From Colletes latitarsis (taxonomy: Eukaryota; Arthropoda; Insecta; Hymenoptera; Colletidae): a stretch of 64,000 bases of DNA. The position numbers and the translations under genes were made by a program. Numbering within the stretch: the stretch's first letter is position 1; every line of letters starts with the position of its first letter. Location: NCBI RefSeq assembly GCF_051014445.1, contig NC_135140.1:17105501-17169500 (forward strand), given 5' to 3'. Below, piece after piece: positions 13,590 through 25,460 of this stretch. Below the pieces are notes generated by a model, which saw only the letters and a program-made list of their open reading frames with translations, had not been told where the DNA came from and did not search any database.

Positions 13590-13990
13590 TGAGAAATGTG
13601 GCCCTAAAGCGACTTCTACTTTTTGGACATAGAAGTTTGAGTATTTGAACTATCGATCAGCTCCAAATTTGGGGATTGACATTTGTGAAATTGCTAGGAA
13701 ACGAGTGTCAAAGGTTCTCAACGTTCACCTAAAAATATCGACGCGTCGAAACTTTGGATTACATCAAATTTTCGACGTAAAAAATTTGTAGTGTCTCAGA
13801 TTTCCATGAAAAATTAAGCGTGTTCCAGAATATTCACGAGTGATTGAAAATTTTAACGCTCTGAATCTTCAGCGTATCAAAAATTCGAGTCTCCGATATT
13901 TAAGCGCGCCAAAACTTGAATAATTTAAAATTTCAACGTTCATAAAGTGACGTCCTGAAATTTTAACACGTTCAAATTTGAGTGACTCAT
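13590..13990 (+). repeat. Cryptic word repeat (AAATTTCAACG / TTCGA type)
   Basis: Related words recur irregularly every 25-45 bp: AAATTTTCGACG, AAATTTTAACGC, AAAATTTCAACG, GAAATTTTAACACG and CAAATTTGAG. No fixed period is visible. It is a decayed or slippage-derived repeat with no coding signal. Confidence 0.5.
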
Positions 13991-15279
13991 GCTTAATTTT
14001 CCCAATGTCTGCGACCTGAGATCAGACTTACTCATATAACCTCGTTCAGGCTATAAAACATCCTTTCACACCTATTTCCCTCGTGACTTACAATCGCAGT
14101 ATTTGTTTAAACAAGTTTTCCCACTGCTCTAAAATCTATCCTGATCGTTATGAAAGAACAAAGAGCTTCAAAATATTAACATTTTATTGCATTTTCAAGG
14201 ACATGAATTATGCCGTTGACCCTTAATAATAACGTGTTTGTATGCTGCAAGAAGAAAGATTATAAAATGGAAGGTTTCAATTATCCACGTAGGGACATAA
14301 AAACGCGTTACTGGCTAAAGCGACGGAAGAACTTTAGTTAACCTTTAAAGGTCAGCAGACGGATTACGTTCTGCGTTCAACAAACACCCCTGTACGTCTA
14401 GTTTTATTCCACAGTTATGACACCAACAGTTGTACCTCGCTATCTTTAATATTTAAGTACTATCGACTTTCATCAGACAATTGAGAAATCAATAGTGACA
14501 CACTAACATTCATATATTTTACACCTATCTTTAATTTGCTTAAAAAGAAATCTTGATCAGACTACAAGACACTTACAAGCAAACACAATTCAACCACCAA
14601 TCCTACAAGAAAAAATATCGTACCCCTCTAAACTCTCCGCAAACGTTAGATAAAGTTCCAATTGCTACGAGCAAATATTGAAATACTTCATGTTCTTTTC
14701 GTAGAGTGAATCCATCTCGTAGCTATATCGAAGGATGCAGCCATCGATTTCTTTGGGAAGAAAGAATTCCTCGAAACAATGGCGGATCCGGTGCGAGTCA
14801 AGCGTCGCTCCACGTGACAACAAGAATATATTTCAAGAGAAACCCCTGCGAAGGACCTCTCCGGGGAATACGCGATCCCAGAGCCCGTTGTATAATGCAC
14901 CAGAGTGACGCATCGGTGAACTCTGCATAACTGCATACGCGCCCCCGTTGCTGGCGACTGGGGTGGTTCCTAGTGGTCGTTCATCATCGCCGCGCTCACC
15001 CCTGTTGCAGCATCTCTGACACACTTGCCGGGGCTGAGTGGTCGATTGAAAAAGACAATCGAGAGGGCTGGGCTTCATTAAACGTTACGAATTTTCTGTA
15101 CATTCATGGGAGACATTAAACTCGCGCTGGAAACGAGACTACCGGGGCTCTGGGGACAACTCTGCCTGGATAAACGTTACTCTTAACGTTGGAGGACTAT
15201 TGTGCACACCCAAGACCTTGCGTTGGTATAAATCAGGTCACCGTTGTGTCTGGCGAGGCGTAATTAATTCTGTTCACCT
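13991..15279. other. No gene seen
   Basis: AT-rich at 14100-14700, then moderate GC. Overlapping 70-80-codon frames at 14690-15078 lie on both strands in conflicting phases and show no family similarity. No repeat was noted. Confidence 0.5.
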
Positions 15280-15720
15280 GGACCTAAGTTAGACCTGACT
15301 GATTTGTTCATAAGTATTTAAGTGGTTACAGACACTTTGTTTAAGGTAGGGGTTGAATTGAAGTAGAATAAAGTTTCTGGAGATCAGCAAAACAGATGAC
15401 TGATCTCCAACATCCCTCTTGAAGGAGTTTTAGGTCCCAGCTAGGAGTATGTGAAGCTAGAGTAACCTAGACTAGGTGTAAATAATGTTGATATAGTCTA
15501 GATTGGGTCTGCCATAACGCAAAAGAGAGTGGCTCGAATATATAGAAAGTTACTCCTTGCTATTGGTTGAGCTCCTAGGTCTAGCACATCAAGAGTCTAT
15601 GTTGCGAGCATTAGCGCGAGAACCCTTAGACTAGGTGTATATCATTTTCATAGCCTAGGTTGGGTCTAGATTACACCTGCAGCGGTTGAGTCAGGAGCAC
15701 GTGATTAGATCTAAATCAGC
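15280..15720. repeat. CTAG-word repeat with a ~160-bp degenerate duplication
   Basis: AGACTAGGTGTA followed by a short spacer, ATAG-CTAG-TTGGGTCT and a GATTAC or GCCATAAC tail occurs near 15470-15515 and again near 15628-15680. Other CTAGG and GTCTAG words surround them. The copies differ at many positions. The block resembles the one at 33.4-33.96 kb in vocabulary (CTAGAC, CTAGGT) but not in order. Confidence 0.5.
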
Positions 15721-16730
15721 TTAATCAGTGCCGCATTGTGCTTGAACCCAGGTTGGCTAACTCTGGGTTATGTCTGGGAAAGGAGTCCGTTCATTCAGAC
15801 AAATGGAAGCCTCTCCGCGCTAACGACGTTAAATCGCATGCTCCATTCGCGAGGTTCCTATCGTGACGCGAAAAAATGCACAGCCATTCCGTCTAATCTT
15901 ATTTCCGCTGGTGCCCGCGGGACGAATAAATGGCCGGCCGTTCCGTGGAAAGATTAGAAAAAATCTCTGTCGTGCGGGGCTTAGGTGTACGCGCCACCTG
16001 TACTCATCCTTAGGATGACAAGTCGTCGAAAATTCGTCGGTTCAAGGAGACGCGTACGGCGATAGTGTGCGTGCGAAATGGACGCGGAAAAAGGGGACGA
16101 AATAGGTGGAACTGCAGGGTCAACGTAATCCTGTGACTGATTGCAGGTAATTACGGCACTCTGGTTGGCTGTACGCCGCCACGCAAATACCGTGCCGCTA
16201 GGGTGCTGTCTCGAGCGGAAATAAAATTTCAAAGTCCTTTGACGCTCCCCAACAATCTCGTTCTCTGTCAGTTTCTTTGCCCGCGGTGTACCCTGTTATC
16301 ATCTCCACCCCCTTCGCCTCCCCGTTCCTCCTTGCGCGCTTTTTACGAGGATATTTCTTCAGCGATCGGTCGTGCGTACTTGCAACACTAGCAACTGTCG
16401 TCTAGGAAAAGGACTTAAAAACACTCGAGTTTAGAACTTATATGGGGGCATGAAGCTAGAGTGGGTCTTCCTGGCTTCAGTCAGGTCGAAAACCCCGATT
16501 CGAGCTGATGTTCTCCTACATCTGGGTTGCTATCTCGATAGTAGTCTGGCGCGGAGAATTTCAGCGAGGTTGGTGGACCCACTCTGGTCAAATCCACTCA
16601 CCTCACCTCCACGTGGGGCCCCTGGGACCCTGGACCGACTTGTTTCGGTGCAGGGTGCGAAAGAGTGAGTGGTAATCGAGGAAAGAGTAAAAGGAGTCGT
16701 GGATACGGTGTAGATTCAACTAGAGAAAAG
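15721..16730. other. No gene seen
   Basis: Unique-looking sequence of moderate GC. Several 60-80-codon frames conflict between strands. No RNA gene or repeat was identified. Confidence 0.5.
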
Positions 16731-17185
16731 ATGCCCGCTTTCAAGTGATGATTCTTACCCCGGATTCAAGTAACGAAATCACCCACTTGCACCCTCTTTA
16801 CGTTCGTGTGGCGCTAGAAGTCTTACTGGTACTGTTGGGTTCTCGTTGGCTTCAGAGTAAGATAAAGATCGCAACCTACCCCGCTTTCAAGTGATGATTC
16901 TTACCCCGGATTCAAGTAACGAAATCACCCACTTGCACCCTCTTTATGTTCGTGGGGCGCTGGAAGTCTTACTGGTACTGTTGGGTTCTCGTTGGCTTCA
17001 GAGTAAGATAAAGATCGCAACCCACCCCGCTTTCAAGTGAACTGTCCAACGACCGCTGAGGGCAAATCTCCATTGTCTTGCACGTCTAGAGGTCGTAGAC
17101 GAGAGATCGTCGATGTTGAGTTCGAGATAAAAATCGCTACCTAAGCGAATCGACGGTCCCCATTTTGTCACTTGAAAGCGGGCAT
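16731..17185. mobile_element. MITE-like element with perfect 18-bp TIRs and an internal 146-bp tandem repeat
   Basis: The ends are exact inverted repeats: ATGCCCGCTTTCAAGTGA at 16731-16748 and its complement at 17168-17185. The 455-bp element cannot encode a transposase. Inside, a 146-bp unit beginning CGCTTTCAAGTGA is repeated: 16736-16881, 16882-17027, then a third start at 17028 that diverges after about 13 bp. The two full units differ by only a few bases, so the duplication is recent. The TIR sequence also forms the unit junctions, suggesting internal duplication seeded by the terminal motif. No convincing target-site duplication was found, so the superfamily is unassigned. Confidence 0.75.
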
Positions 17186-18479
17186 CCGTGTATACACAGT
17201 CTTACAGTGGCAACGAAATGGATCATTTGCAAGTCCTCTATCAGTCGCAATTTTTCAGAACTTCAACTTTTAAATCCTCGGAAGCGTGTTTAAAGAGTTC
17301 TCTACCGAGGAGCCTTAAAATAACGAAGCACCCAACACCAATCCCATCTGAATTTCCAAGTAGAGACGCTCTCACCTTCGTTCCAAACTTCGGTCGCCCG
17401 GACGTTTCGTCATCTCGAGGTAACGTCTTCCTCGAGTTTTAGCGTTTTTTCCATCCCCGACTTCCAGCATCCAATCAGCTAATAAACAACTTACGTGTGC
17501 GGCGAAATTCCCTGGAGAACACCGTTAGGGTACAGGCTACTTATCAGATTATCAGTATCGCTATTCAACGCCCACGTCGATCTTGATTCCACCCCGAGCC
17601 ATTGACTCGCCGCGCGTACGCGATATCGTCGGAAAGATCCAGGGAGCAGACAAGCGGCTAGATAGGCAGATGGGTAGATAAAGTAAGGGACGGAATGAGG
17701 AGGGGGGAGAGAGAATGAACAAGGGAGGAACGCCTGGAGGGTATTCGGAGGACGAGGCGTTGACGCGATGCATCGTCGTTCTCTGTCCCGCCGATGATTG
17801 GACACATTCCATTTACCTCGTCGTCGATGTCAGGCGCGCCGCATAGTCATTGTTTCGCGACAAATTAGTTTGTCAAAAGCAGCGGATGCTACGGAGATAC
17901 GGAGGAAAAAAAGTGATAGCAGGGGGGGGGTTGGGTAGACGTCGGAGTCCGCGAGCCTCGGAGTCATTTCGCCTTGGAACTCGGCTGAAATTGAGGGAGC
18001 AAGATGGATTGAGTAGAAGCGGGGCAGAAACGCCAACCGAGCCGGGCTAGGTTATTTCTGGACGCGATTGGACTCTTTTTTTTTTCAATACCGGGTTCAA
18101 CGAACGACGCGGAAGCCCGTGTACTATATATCTCGCGCGCGTGGGTGAATTTGATTTCCTGCTGGTCAACGCGTCAACGAGTTTTCTTCTATATGCGCGA
18201 TGGGAACACAGCGTGCGTTCGAATGTGCAATTTTCAACGGGGAATAGATCAAAGCGTACAGTAGGGGGAAGGAAGAACCGTGGTAATTAAGATTCGTGAA
18301 AGCGCTGCTTCAATTTTCCGAACGGCGAATCGAGGGTTCAATTGGAGATCGTTAGGGTTACGAAACACTGATTCGAGGAGGTCAAGTTTGGACCGGTATT
18401 CGGAAGTTACGAAAAGCTCGGTTGCGTACACATTTGAACGCGCTTGGAATTTGATATCGCGTAAACTCGATGGAGTACG
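17186..18479. other. No gene seen; purine-rich patch and G9 tract
   Basis: A purine-rich stretch lies at about 17690-17750 and a G9 run at 17922-17930. A T-rich run is at 18076-18086. Open frames on both strands at 17490-18050 are compositional. No gene or RNA was identified. Confidence 0.5.
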
Positions 18480-21010
18480 CATTCGATGATACCGAAATAC
18501 GGTTCGATTTCGATAGGATTTGGCAGTGTCCAAATGTCTCGTATAAAAACATGGTAATGTCCGAATTCCTCGTATACAGGGTGTTTAGTCATCCCTGGGA
18601 AAAGTTTTAATGGGGGATTCTAGAGGCCAAAATAAGACGAAAATCAAGAATACCAATTTGTTGATGAAAGCTTCGTTATTAACGTTCAAAGTTCCGATTG
18701 TACTGAATTTTTTTCTCGAAAATGCGTAGGATTTCGGGGGTATGTCTGTTGACCAAAAATGATTGTAATTGACCCCCACAACCAAAAATAATTTTTTTAG
18801 AACGATTTGAAATTTTTTTTTTCCGTCGAAAAATTTAGGCACCTACCCCCTGTCGATTTTTCTTGAAAATTCGTTTTTCATTTTTAGTATTTTTGTTTGA
18901 CGCCCTACAGAAAAGTTGTCTAATACTTTTTTGTAGGTACCCATGAGCTCTACTTCAGAAAAAAGTTTCATTGAAATATATTCACAATTGTAGGAGTTAT
19001 GGCTGTTTGAAAATTGGACCATTTTTATGGGGTTTTTCTCATTTTGCGGGATTAAGGACCAACTTTTCGAATATTTTTAGAATTTCTACATATTCTACAC
19101 TAAAATACGCGGCGTTTGGCTCTTTGAACATTAAAATCGTCCAATCCGTTCAGAAGTTATGACGTTATAAAGATACGCATTTCGGGGATCGATTTCTGGC
19201 CTGAAATTAGATTTTCGGTAAGTAATTTTTTTCTCAAAAATGCGTAGGATTTCGGGGGTATGTGTAATGACTAAAAATGATTGTAATCGACTCTTGCAAC
19301 CAAAAATAATTTTTCCAGAACGATTTGAAATTTTTGAATTTAATCGTTAATAACTTTTTAACGAAGCCTCCATCAACAAATTGGTATTCTTGATTTTCGT
19401 CTTATTTAGCCTCTAGAATCCTCTATTAAAATTTTTCCCAAGGATGGCCGAACACCCTGTATACGTTAGACACCGTTCGAAATCGATAATTCCAAAATTC
19501 TGTAGCAATCGAATTCAATAGAGTTCGTATCTATAGAATTAGTATTCGGTAGTGTCCGAATTTCCAATATAAAATCTCGGTAGCGTCAGAACTCCTAATA
19601 CTTCGATATTATCGAACAATTTTTGAGTTCATAATGTGATAGTGTCCCCGTCAAATAGAGATCGAATTCGGTATCGAAGAAAGGTTCTTATCCAAATTCG
19701 GATTCAAGGAAATGTAACGTCGAAATTGTACCGTGTCTAAGTTCAACGGTATCGAAATTTCGCAGACATGTATATTTCGGGGCGCCAAAGTTCAACCGTG
19801 TCCAGATTTAGAGGCGCCAAAATTCCGCCACGCCCAGCGCGTATCAAAGCGGCATACTCGAGACTCGTGTCGCCGCGTTAATAATCATGGGTTCTCCGAG
19901 TAGTGGCGCACGTTGCTTTACATGCAAATCAGACAATTGCGGCCGATATGTACGGTCTCGCGTCCAAAGCACAGGGTTAGTCTCGCTCTGGGCATCGGTA
20001 GTTTAATTAGATTACGCCTGCATGGTTCATCGTGCTTCACGCTTATCCGTCCCCTTTATAGGGTGACACGTTACGCAGCTGGATTGATAGCCAGATAGGC
20101 GGCAGTTACGGGGCGGCGCGAGAGAAAAATAACGCTCGAGTCGGCCATGATACGCAGTGAATTTTTATGTCAAGTATTCCGGCACACGTGTTCGAATTTC
20201 GTGCGCGTGGCACCTTGATGTATAGCTTCTGGTAGCGCGTAGGCGTAAAAAATTTCACCGGTTGTAATTGAAAACGTGTAAAAATGCAGCCGGCGGAATC
20301 GAAACAAACTGCCGGGCACGGCGTACTTTTTGCAGCCGGTCTCTTCCGCGCCGGTTCTCGTACGCGACAAAGTTAAACGAAGTTCAAAGGAGACGCGTAC
20401 GACCGATAGAATTCTCCGTTGGTCGCAATTTCGGACGGTAAATTGAGTTCTATGTTTAGGTTGGCAGTTATGCGCGAGCCTGACAGAGGAGACGAAAATA
20501 AGGCTAGGGATTCGGGGTGCAGTAAACATCAGCTTCGCGACTTGGAAAATTTGCTTCCCCTTGTCATCGGGTGTCGCGAGTATACAGATTGCCAAACTTC
20601 GACGTAGTAATTCAAGAATGCCAATATTCGACGGCATCAAAATTCGATGTCTAAGTTCCGGAACAGTGATCTGCCACGGCATTAAAACTTGCCGCCCACG
20701 GACTTGGATAGATTGGCTCGAAACTTCAAATTCGAAGATATTAATATTCGGTAACGTTCGATAGCCTTGCGGATTCGCAACCTAGAAATGCTACTGCGTT
20801 AAAAATCGGTGGCCTTAGTTCCGTATCTTTCGAATTCGGATGTATCGAGATTCGGTAACGTTCGAATTCGGATGTATCGAAATTCGGTAACGTTCGAATT
20901 CGGATGTATCGAGATTCGGTAGCCTCAGCATTCACACGATGACGAAATGCCTTTGAAATCAATGGCAATGGGGTTCGACTTCGAATTCGGATGTACCGAG
21001 ATTTGATTCA
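18480..21010. repeat. Cryptic TTCGAATTCGG/AATTCGGTA word tract, interrupted by a transposon
   Basis: Words such as GTGTCCGAATT, ATTCGGTAG, CGAAATTCGG and GTATCGA recur on both sides of the element at 18575-19461, in 18480-18574 and in about 19465-21010. The word tract therefore predates the insertion. Its most regular part is a 32-bp tandem repeat at 20829-20860, 20861-20892 and 20893-20924, with a diverged fourth copy from about 20980. Each unit begins TTCGAATTCGGATGTATCGA. The tract codes for nothing recognisable; a 170-codon minus frame at 20170-20682 matches no family I know. Confidence 0.65.
18575..19461. mobile_element. Non-autonomous long-TIR element, copy 2 (complete, 887 bp)
   Basis: Same family as 10037-11093. 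It starts TACAGGGTGTTTAGTCATC at 18575 and ends ACACCCTGTA at 19461. TA flanks both sides (18573-18574 and 19462-19463). The TIRs of about 90-100 bp carry the family words TCTAGAGGCCAAAATAAGAC and ACCAATTTGTTGATG. It has two internal subrepeats (about 18700-18815 and 19213-19330) against three in copy 1, which accounts for part of the 170-bp length difference. No transposase is encoded. Confidence 0.85.
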
Positions 21011-22119
21011 CGCCCAAATTCGACGTAAAAGCTCGGCAACCTGAGAATCCCGTAGCAATCAATTTCGGTAACGTTAAGTCTCCAGAAACACTGTCAATCG
21101 TGAATACGAAATGTGGACGTAGCTTCGAAAATTTCGATACATCCGAGTTTCCGTCTTTTACGTGTAATACATTCGCATCGGAAGATTCTAGTTTCTCATC
21201 AGCGACATACGCTCGTGAATCCGAGCTCGAACGCGACACAGCTTATGAATTTTGACAGTCCAATAACCGCGACAGATAGAAATTTCTTTGCACCCCCCTT
21301 GCTTCGTCCCTGTTTTCCCCGATTCGTAGCCGTGATATCTGCATCCGCCTCGACGGGCCAGCTTCCGCGACACGTTTTACGACAAAATACGATTTGCATT
21401 CCGCGGCTACGGAGGCGCAGCCGGTTGAAGATGAAAGGGAAGCGACCGCGGTAGAAAAAATCGAGCAGGAAGCCGACAAGGGAAGAGGGGGGGGAGGGGA
21501 CTGAGGGGGCGCAGGCAGCGGAAGGAGCAGAAGAAGTAGCAGAAGAAGAGAACGAAAGCACGCCGGGCACGCGTGTAGTTACATTTCCATTCGAAATACG
21601 GCCATGTACTTACGGGTTTGAGAATGTGGAACGCCATAAGTAATTCAGCGTGGCAGCATTCTGCAGCGGGAAACGTGCGTCGCGACGCGATACCGGGAGA
21701 AAGAGGGTGCAGCCAATGGGAACCGTTTTACATTCCGCGCTCGCTTCCGTCTACGAAACGTCTCCGATTTTTCTTATGAAACTCCCCGACGTACTGAATG
21801 CCCACCCCCCGCCGCGGTTTAAGTGGCTATTTCGAGGCGGTGGCTGGCGAACTGATCAGCCCGATGAAGCTTTATGGAACCCACGGCTATTCACTATCAA
21901 TTGATAAACATGATCGAAACGGGAATTCGGATGCACTGGGTGCATTTCGTGGGAGCGTTCGTTCGCGGATTTTATCGCGGGGTCGTCGAGATTTTTATAG
22001 GTGCTGTTTCGTTGGATTCAATAAATGTAAAAAAATCATTATTACGTTTGGGCACGAAATTATTTACTGCAAAGTAGGACTGTTTCTCTTTCCGATCGTA
22101 TACCGCATGCTTTGAAATT
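21011..22119. other. No gene seen; purine-rich patch
   Basis: Purine-rich sequence with G runs and GAAGAAG words at about 21460-21560. Opposing frames at 21110-21640 and 21650-22115 conflict in phase and lack family similarity. No RNA gene was found. Confidence 0.5.
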
Positions 22120-22201
22120 GTTGAGTGAACTTCTACGATCGCCGCCAGATGGCATCCAACCGTTCACCTTTCTCACAAGCACCCCCTGATCATCGAATGT
22201 C
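22120..22201 (+). promoter_or_regulatory. Composite CTCF-like motif, copy B
   Basis: Plus-strand copy. Block 0 is degenerate (GTTGA at 22120-22124, where the other copies have GTGGC). Block 1 is CCGCCAGATGGC at 22142-22153. Block 2 is TCTCACAAG at 22171-22179, exactly 17 nt after block 1. Block 3 is ATCGAATGTC at 22192-22201. It is the most diverged copy at its 5' end but keeps the 17-nt spacing. Protein binding is inference from resemblance to the CTCF core. Confidence 0.5.
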
Positions 22202-23178
22202 TCGAGGTTTAAAAAATGGCTACCGTGGAAAATTAACTTCCTGCAATCCTATTTTCTATCCTTAAACACGAAAGACTCCTTCTAGCAGCTAGTTTAAGAA
22301 TCCCTGCTCTCTCTAATCTGGCCAGCTCATTAAGAACAGCTAAAACACCCTGTAAAAAGCTCACTAATAATTATAGAGCACGCAGGACGGCACCGTACTT
22401 TCTTCGAGCCCCGGGGACCACGGTAAAAAATTACCCAACATTTTCTGGCAACCCTTCGTGCCGGGGGAAAGAAGACGCGCGCCACCAAAATGCCCCGTGA
22501 ATAAATCAACCCCCTAATTTAATCGAATCTTCTTAACTCGCCGATACTCGAATTATGGTTACCCAGAGAATGCTTTCGACGGGTCTGTGGAAAGAGGGGG
22601 GGGGGGCAGGGTGGAAAAAAACGAGTGATTTATTCGTCGCGAGCGGCCCGTCCAACGGAAGTGCCGCGGAATTTATGGGCGGGGCACTTCCGACTAGATT
22701 TTATCGTTTATCAATAACGTCCGAATAAAAGTAATACGAGGCCCGGGCCGCGCGCCACGACAAATGGATATTTCGTGAAGTGTGTTACGGAGTCGACCGG
22801 CGATATAAATGCGACCGATTCTGCTCAGCTCCTCGCAAATGCTTCATGTAAGTATAAAAAGCAGGGGGTCGCTTTGTATCGTTCCAGACGTTGCATCGAT
22901 TCCAGTCTCGAATATAAGAGAAGATATATCTGCGCGGGACGATACCCGCCCCTTATTATCGGATACTGTTATTCGTCTGGTTTATTATTCCTTTGTTGGA
23001 TCGTTCGATATGACTATTCGGATATCAACGGCGATACAATGGCTCCGACGGAGGCGCGCAATTACCCTGAACGTTTCGAAAAATCAATTTTTCGTTAGAA
23101 ATGGTATTGGGAATAGTGTAAGAGCAATCTGAGACCTCGTGGACCTCAAAATTCGAAAAATTGACGAAGTTACGGGGA
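22202..23178. other. No gene seen; G11 tract
   Basis: A G11 run lies at 22596-22606. The words ACACCCTGTA near 22346-22355 match the outer end of the long-TIR family, but no further family sequence is attached. Frames at 22775-23132 overlap in two phases and match nothing recognised. Confidence 0.5.
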
Positions 23179-23233
23179 CTACCTCGATAAAACGTTCAAC
23201 TTCGGAACCGTTCTGAATACTTTATCGAGGTAG
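23179..23233. repeat. Short perfect inverted repeat (13-bp arms)
   Basis: CTACCTCGATAAA at 23179-23191 is the exact complement of TTTATCGAGGTAG at 23221-23233, with a 29-nt spacer. The arm is shorter than a typical microRNA precursor arm, so no ncRNA is claimed. The nine bases CCTCGATAA are also in the arms of the hairpin at 50449-50486. Confidence 0.6.
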
Positions 23234-23420
23234 AGGGGCGAATTTGGTTCTTGGAAGCAGTGATTAAATTATTCCATCTAAAAAGTGTCTTTGCATAGGT
23301 ACTAGAGTCTGTCATTTTATTTATAAATAGTTTGACACCCTTTTTTACGTTTATTAATGTCACGTATATGATATTATATGTATTCAGCCTATTAGTGAAC
23401 GTTGTTTCGAGAAAAGAAAG

Positions 23421-23514
23421 GACATTCGATGGTCGGTTGGAGTCTGATCGAGAACTTGTGAGAGAGATAAAGGTCGAGTGTCCCTCTAGTGGCGAATGCA
23501 GGAAGCACCGCCAC
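23421..23514 (-). promoter_or_regulatory. Composite CTCF-like motif, copy C
   Basis: Minus-strand copy. Reading on the minus strand, block 0 GTGGC is at 23514-23510. Block 1 CCACTAGAGGGA is at 23492-23481, 17 nt on. Block 2 TCTCACAAG is at 23463-23455, 17 nt on. Block 3 ATCGAATGTC is at 23430-23421 after a longer, 24-nt gap. Block 1 fits the CTCF consensus except for A where the GGC cytosine is expected. Copies B and C face each other about 1.3 kb apart. Confidence 0.5.
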
Positions 23515-25069
23515 TTAAAAGGTCGTTTTGCACTCGGATTGGGCAAACTTTTATATTTTCTATCGTTTTGTTACGACAGATACGTCTTCATTCAGATTAT
23601 TTTTTATTTATGTGTAAAATTAAATTATAAATTATACGTTTTCGCGTGGGGGAATTATCGGAACTTACGTAAGCGAGTGACGTTACAAATCGAGTCCTCA
23701 TCGCCTGTGAAAATTTTATAAACTTTCACTTAAAATTATTACGCGTTTGACGAGTTCAGTCCCAAATTATGCCCTCATCACGCGGGACAATTGTACGAAC
23801 TGTAACAAATTAAGGTCCTGACACGCGGGAAGATTATTACATTTGCAGCAAGTTAGGTGTCGAATTAAGCTTCCATCGCACAAGATAATACGAAAATAAT
23901 AGAGTAATAATTGTAATATCCTTTTCGTAACGAGAATGAGCTTCGTTCGTATAACTCGATTAAGCCACTTCCACGCCTACCGCGCGGCGCTGAAACAAAT
24001 AACGCTCCGAACGAAGCAATCGAACGAAATATTATTCCGAATCGAAAATCCTGTTATCGCGGAGTCGAAAAAATCCACTGAACTTCGACACAAGGAACTA
24101 CAAATTAAAAAGACTCTAGGACTCTATAATACGATCACACATTAATATCCCTGGCGAGGGTATCGGATATTGATTTTGGCGTGCCTCTATTTACGAGGAA
24201 CCGCCACCTCGGCGACCACAAGAATTAACGAAGGAATATAATTCCCGCGTAAAAGTTGGGTCGTTAATTAAACACCAAGCTATTCCATTGGAATATCCAT
24301 AAACGCTATTAATGTGTAAGCCGTGTTCGTCTTTTTATAGAGTACCTCTACGACGTCGTAATTTGCGTGGCCGCAGAAGAAAGAAGACACTCTTAATGAC
24401 CCAGGTCGGAACGAAATTAAGGGGGCACGGAGTGGCACGGGGATGGCCCAGCTTCTAATCCCGCAGAGTGCACGGCAGCGATAAATTAATATCTCGAGAG
24501 GCCGCATCGGGGAATTTTTTGATCGATCGCGACTCGTTTCGGTTAAAGTACAACACCGGTGCAAGAAACTCTCGCTGGGAACTTTCCATCCGCCGAAGAC
24601 TTTATTAACGAAGTGCGCCCCAGACGTTCCCGCCAAGTAACTCGACCGTTCGCGCGGCGTATTTCTGACCAGCGTCGGAGAATCTTAACGAACGGCCGCA
24701 GACTCGGATAACGATCCGAAAACCGTGAATTGAAATGTCATACGACGGCGCAGATCGCCATGAATGTTAATGCCGTGTCATTGTATCCCGTAAAAGGATT
24801 TTAATTTCCCGTCTCTATCCGGGCGCCCGGCGAAGGTATCCCGTAACGTCCAATTGCGATAGCCATCTGATGAGAAAAATACTCCGGGCACAATCGAGAA
24901 GAACTCTAATCTCGCTGCGCGTATCACTTATCGCGTATCAGCTTACATTCAAAAGACGCGGACTTAATTAGATCCATCCGGCAGATAGCGCTGTCCCGGT
25001 GAAAATAAAGGCCCAATCGCACGTGAGATTGTCGACTTTTCGATGGATCGAGCACCCTTCTCGTTGAAT
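23515..25069. other. No gene seen
   Basis: About 23740-23870 contains loosely repeated phrases (CACGCGGGA, AATTAAGC) of the kind found at 25070-25460. The remainder looks like unique sequence. A 118-codon minus frame at 24280-24636 has no recognisable domain. Confidence 0.5.
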
Positions 25070-25460
25070 TTAACGAGTTAAGTCACATTAACACCTACTC
25101 GTTATAGTTTTAAGTCCGTTGGGGTTGGGACTAAGCTGGTGTTACTAGGAACGTAGTATTTGGAAAAAAGATTATGCCCCATTCACACTTCAGATTTTGA
25201 GAATCACGTTTAATGGAAATTAAGCACCTGAACGACACGAGTCTACCCTGCGAGGTCATTTTGACGAGTTAAACCCATTCCACGCAAGATTAAGCCCATC
25301 TCGCACCTGGTAGATAGAATTTCAAATTAAACCTGCATCGCATTAAGCCCCTTTCCCACCTAGAACACACAGGGACTGACTTTGGACACTCGAAATCTTC
25401 ATTAAAGTCTGAATCGCACGTGCTGTCGTTATGCCCCGTTCGCACCGATTGAAACAGAGA
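25070..25460 (+). repeat. Cryptic phrase repeat (TTAAGCCC ... CGCACC type)
   Basis: Related phrases recur irregularly: ATTAACACCTACTCG, ATTATGCCCCATTCACAC, ATTAAGCCCATCTCGCACC, ATTAAGCCCCTTTCCCACC and TTATGCCCCGTTCGCACC. Spacing is uneven, so this is a diffuse repeat and not a tandem array. No coding signal is visible. Confidence 0.55.

Noticed and set aside
22340..22360. ACACCCTGTA as a fifth long-TIR element
   Set aside because: Only the terminal decamer matches; no adjacent TIR sequence.
23179..23233. MicroRNA precursor
   Set aside because: Perfect pairing stops at 13 bp, shorter than a mature-miRNA duplex arm, and the 29-nt loop is unpaired.
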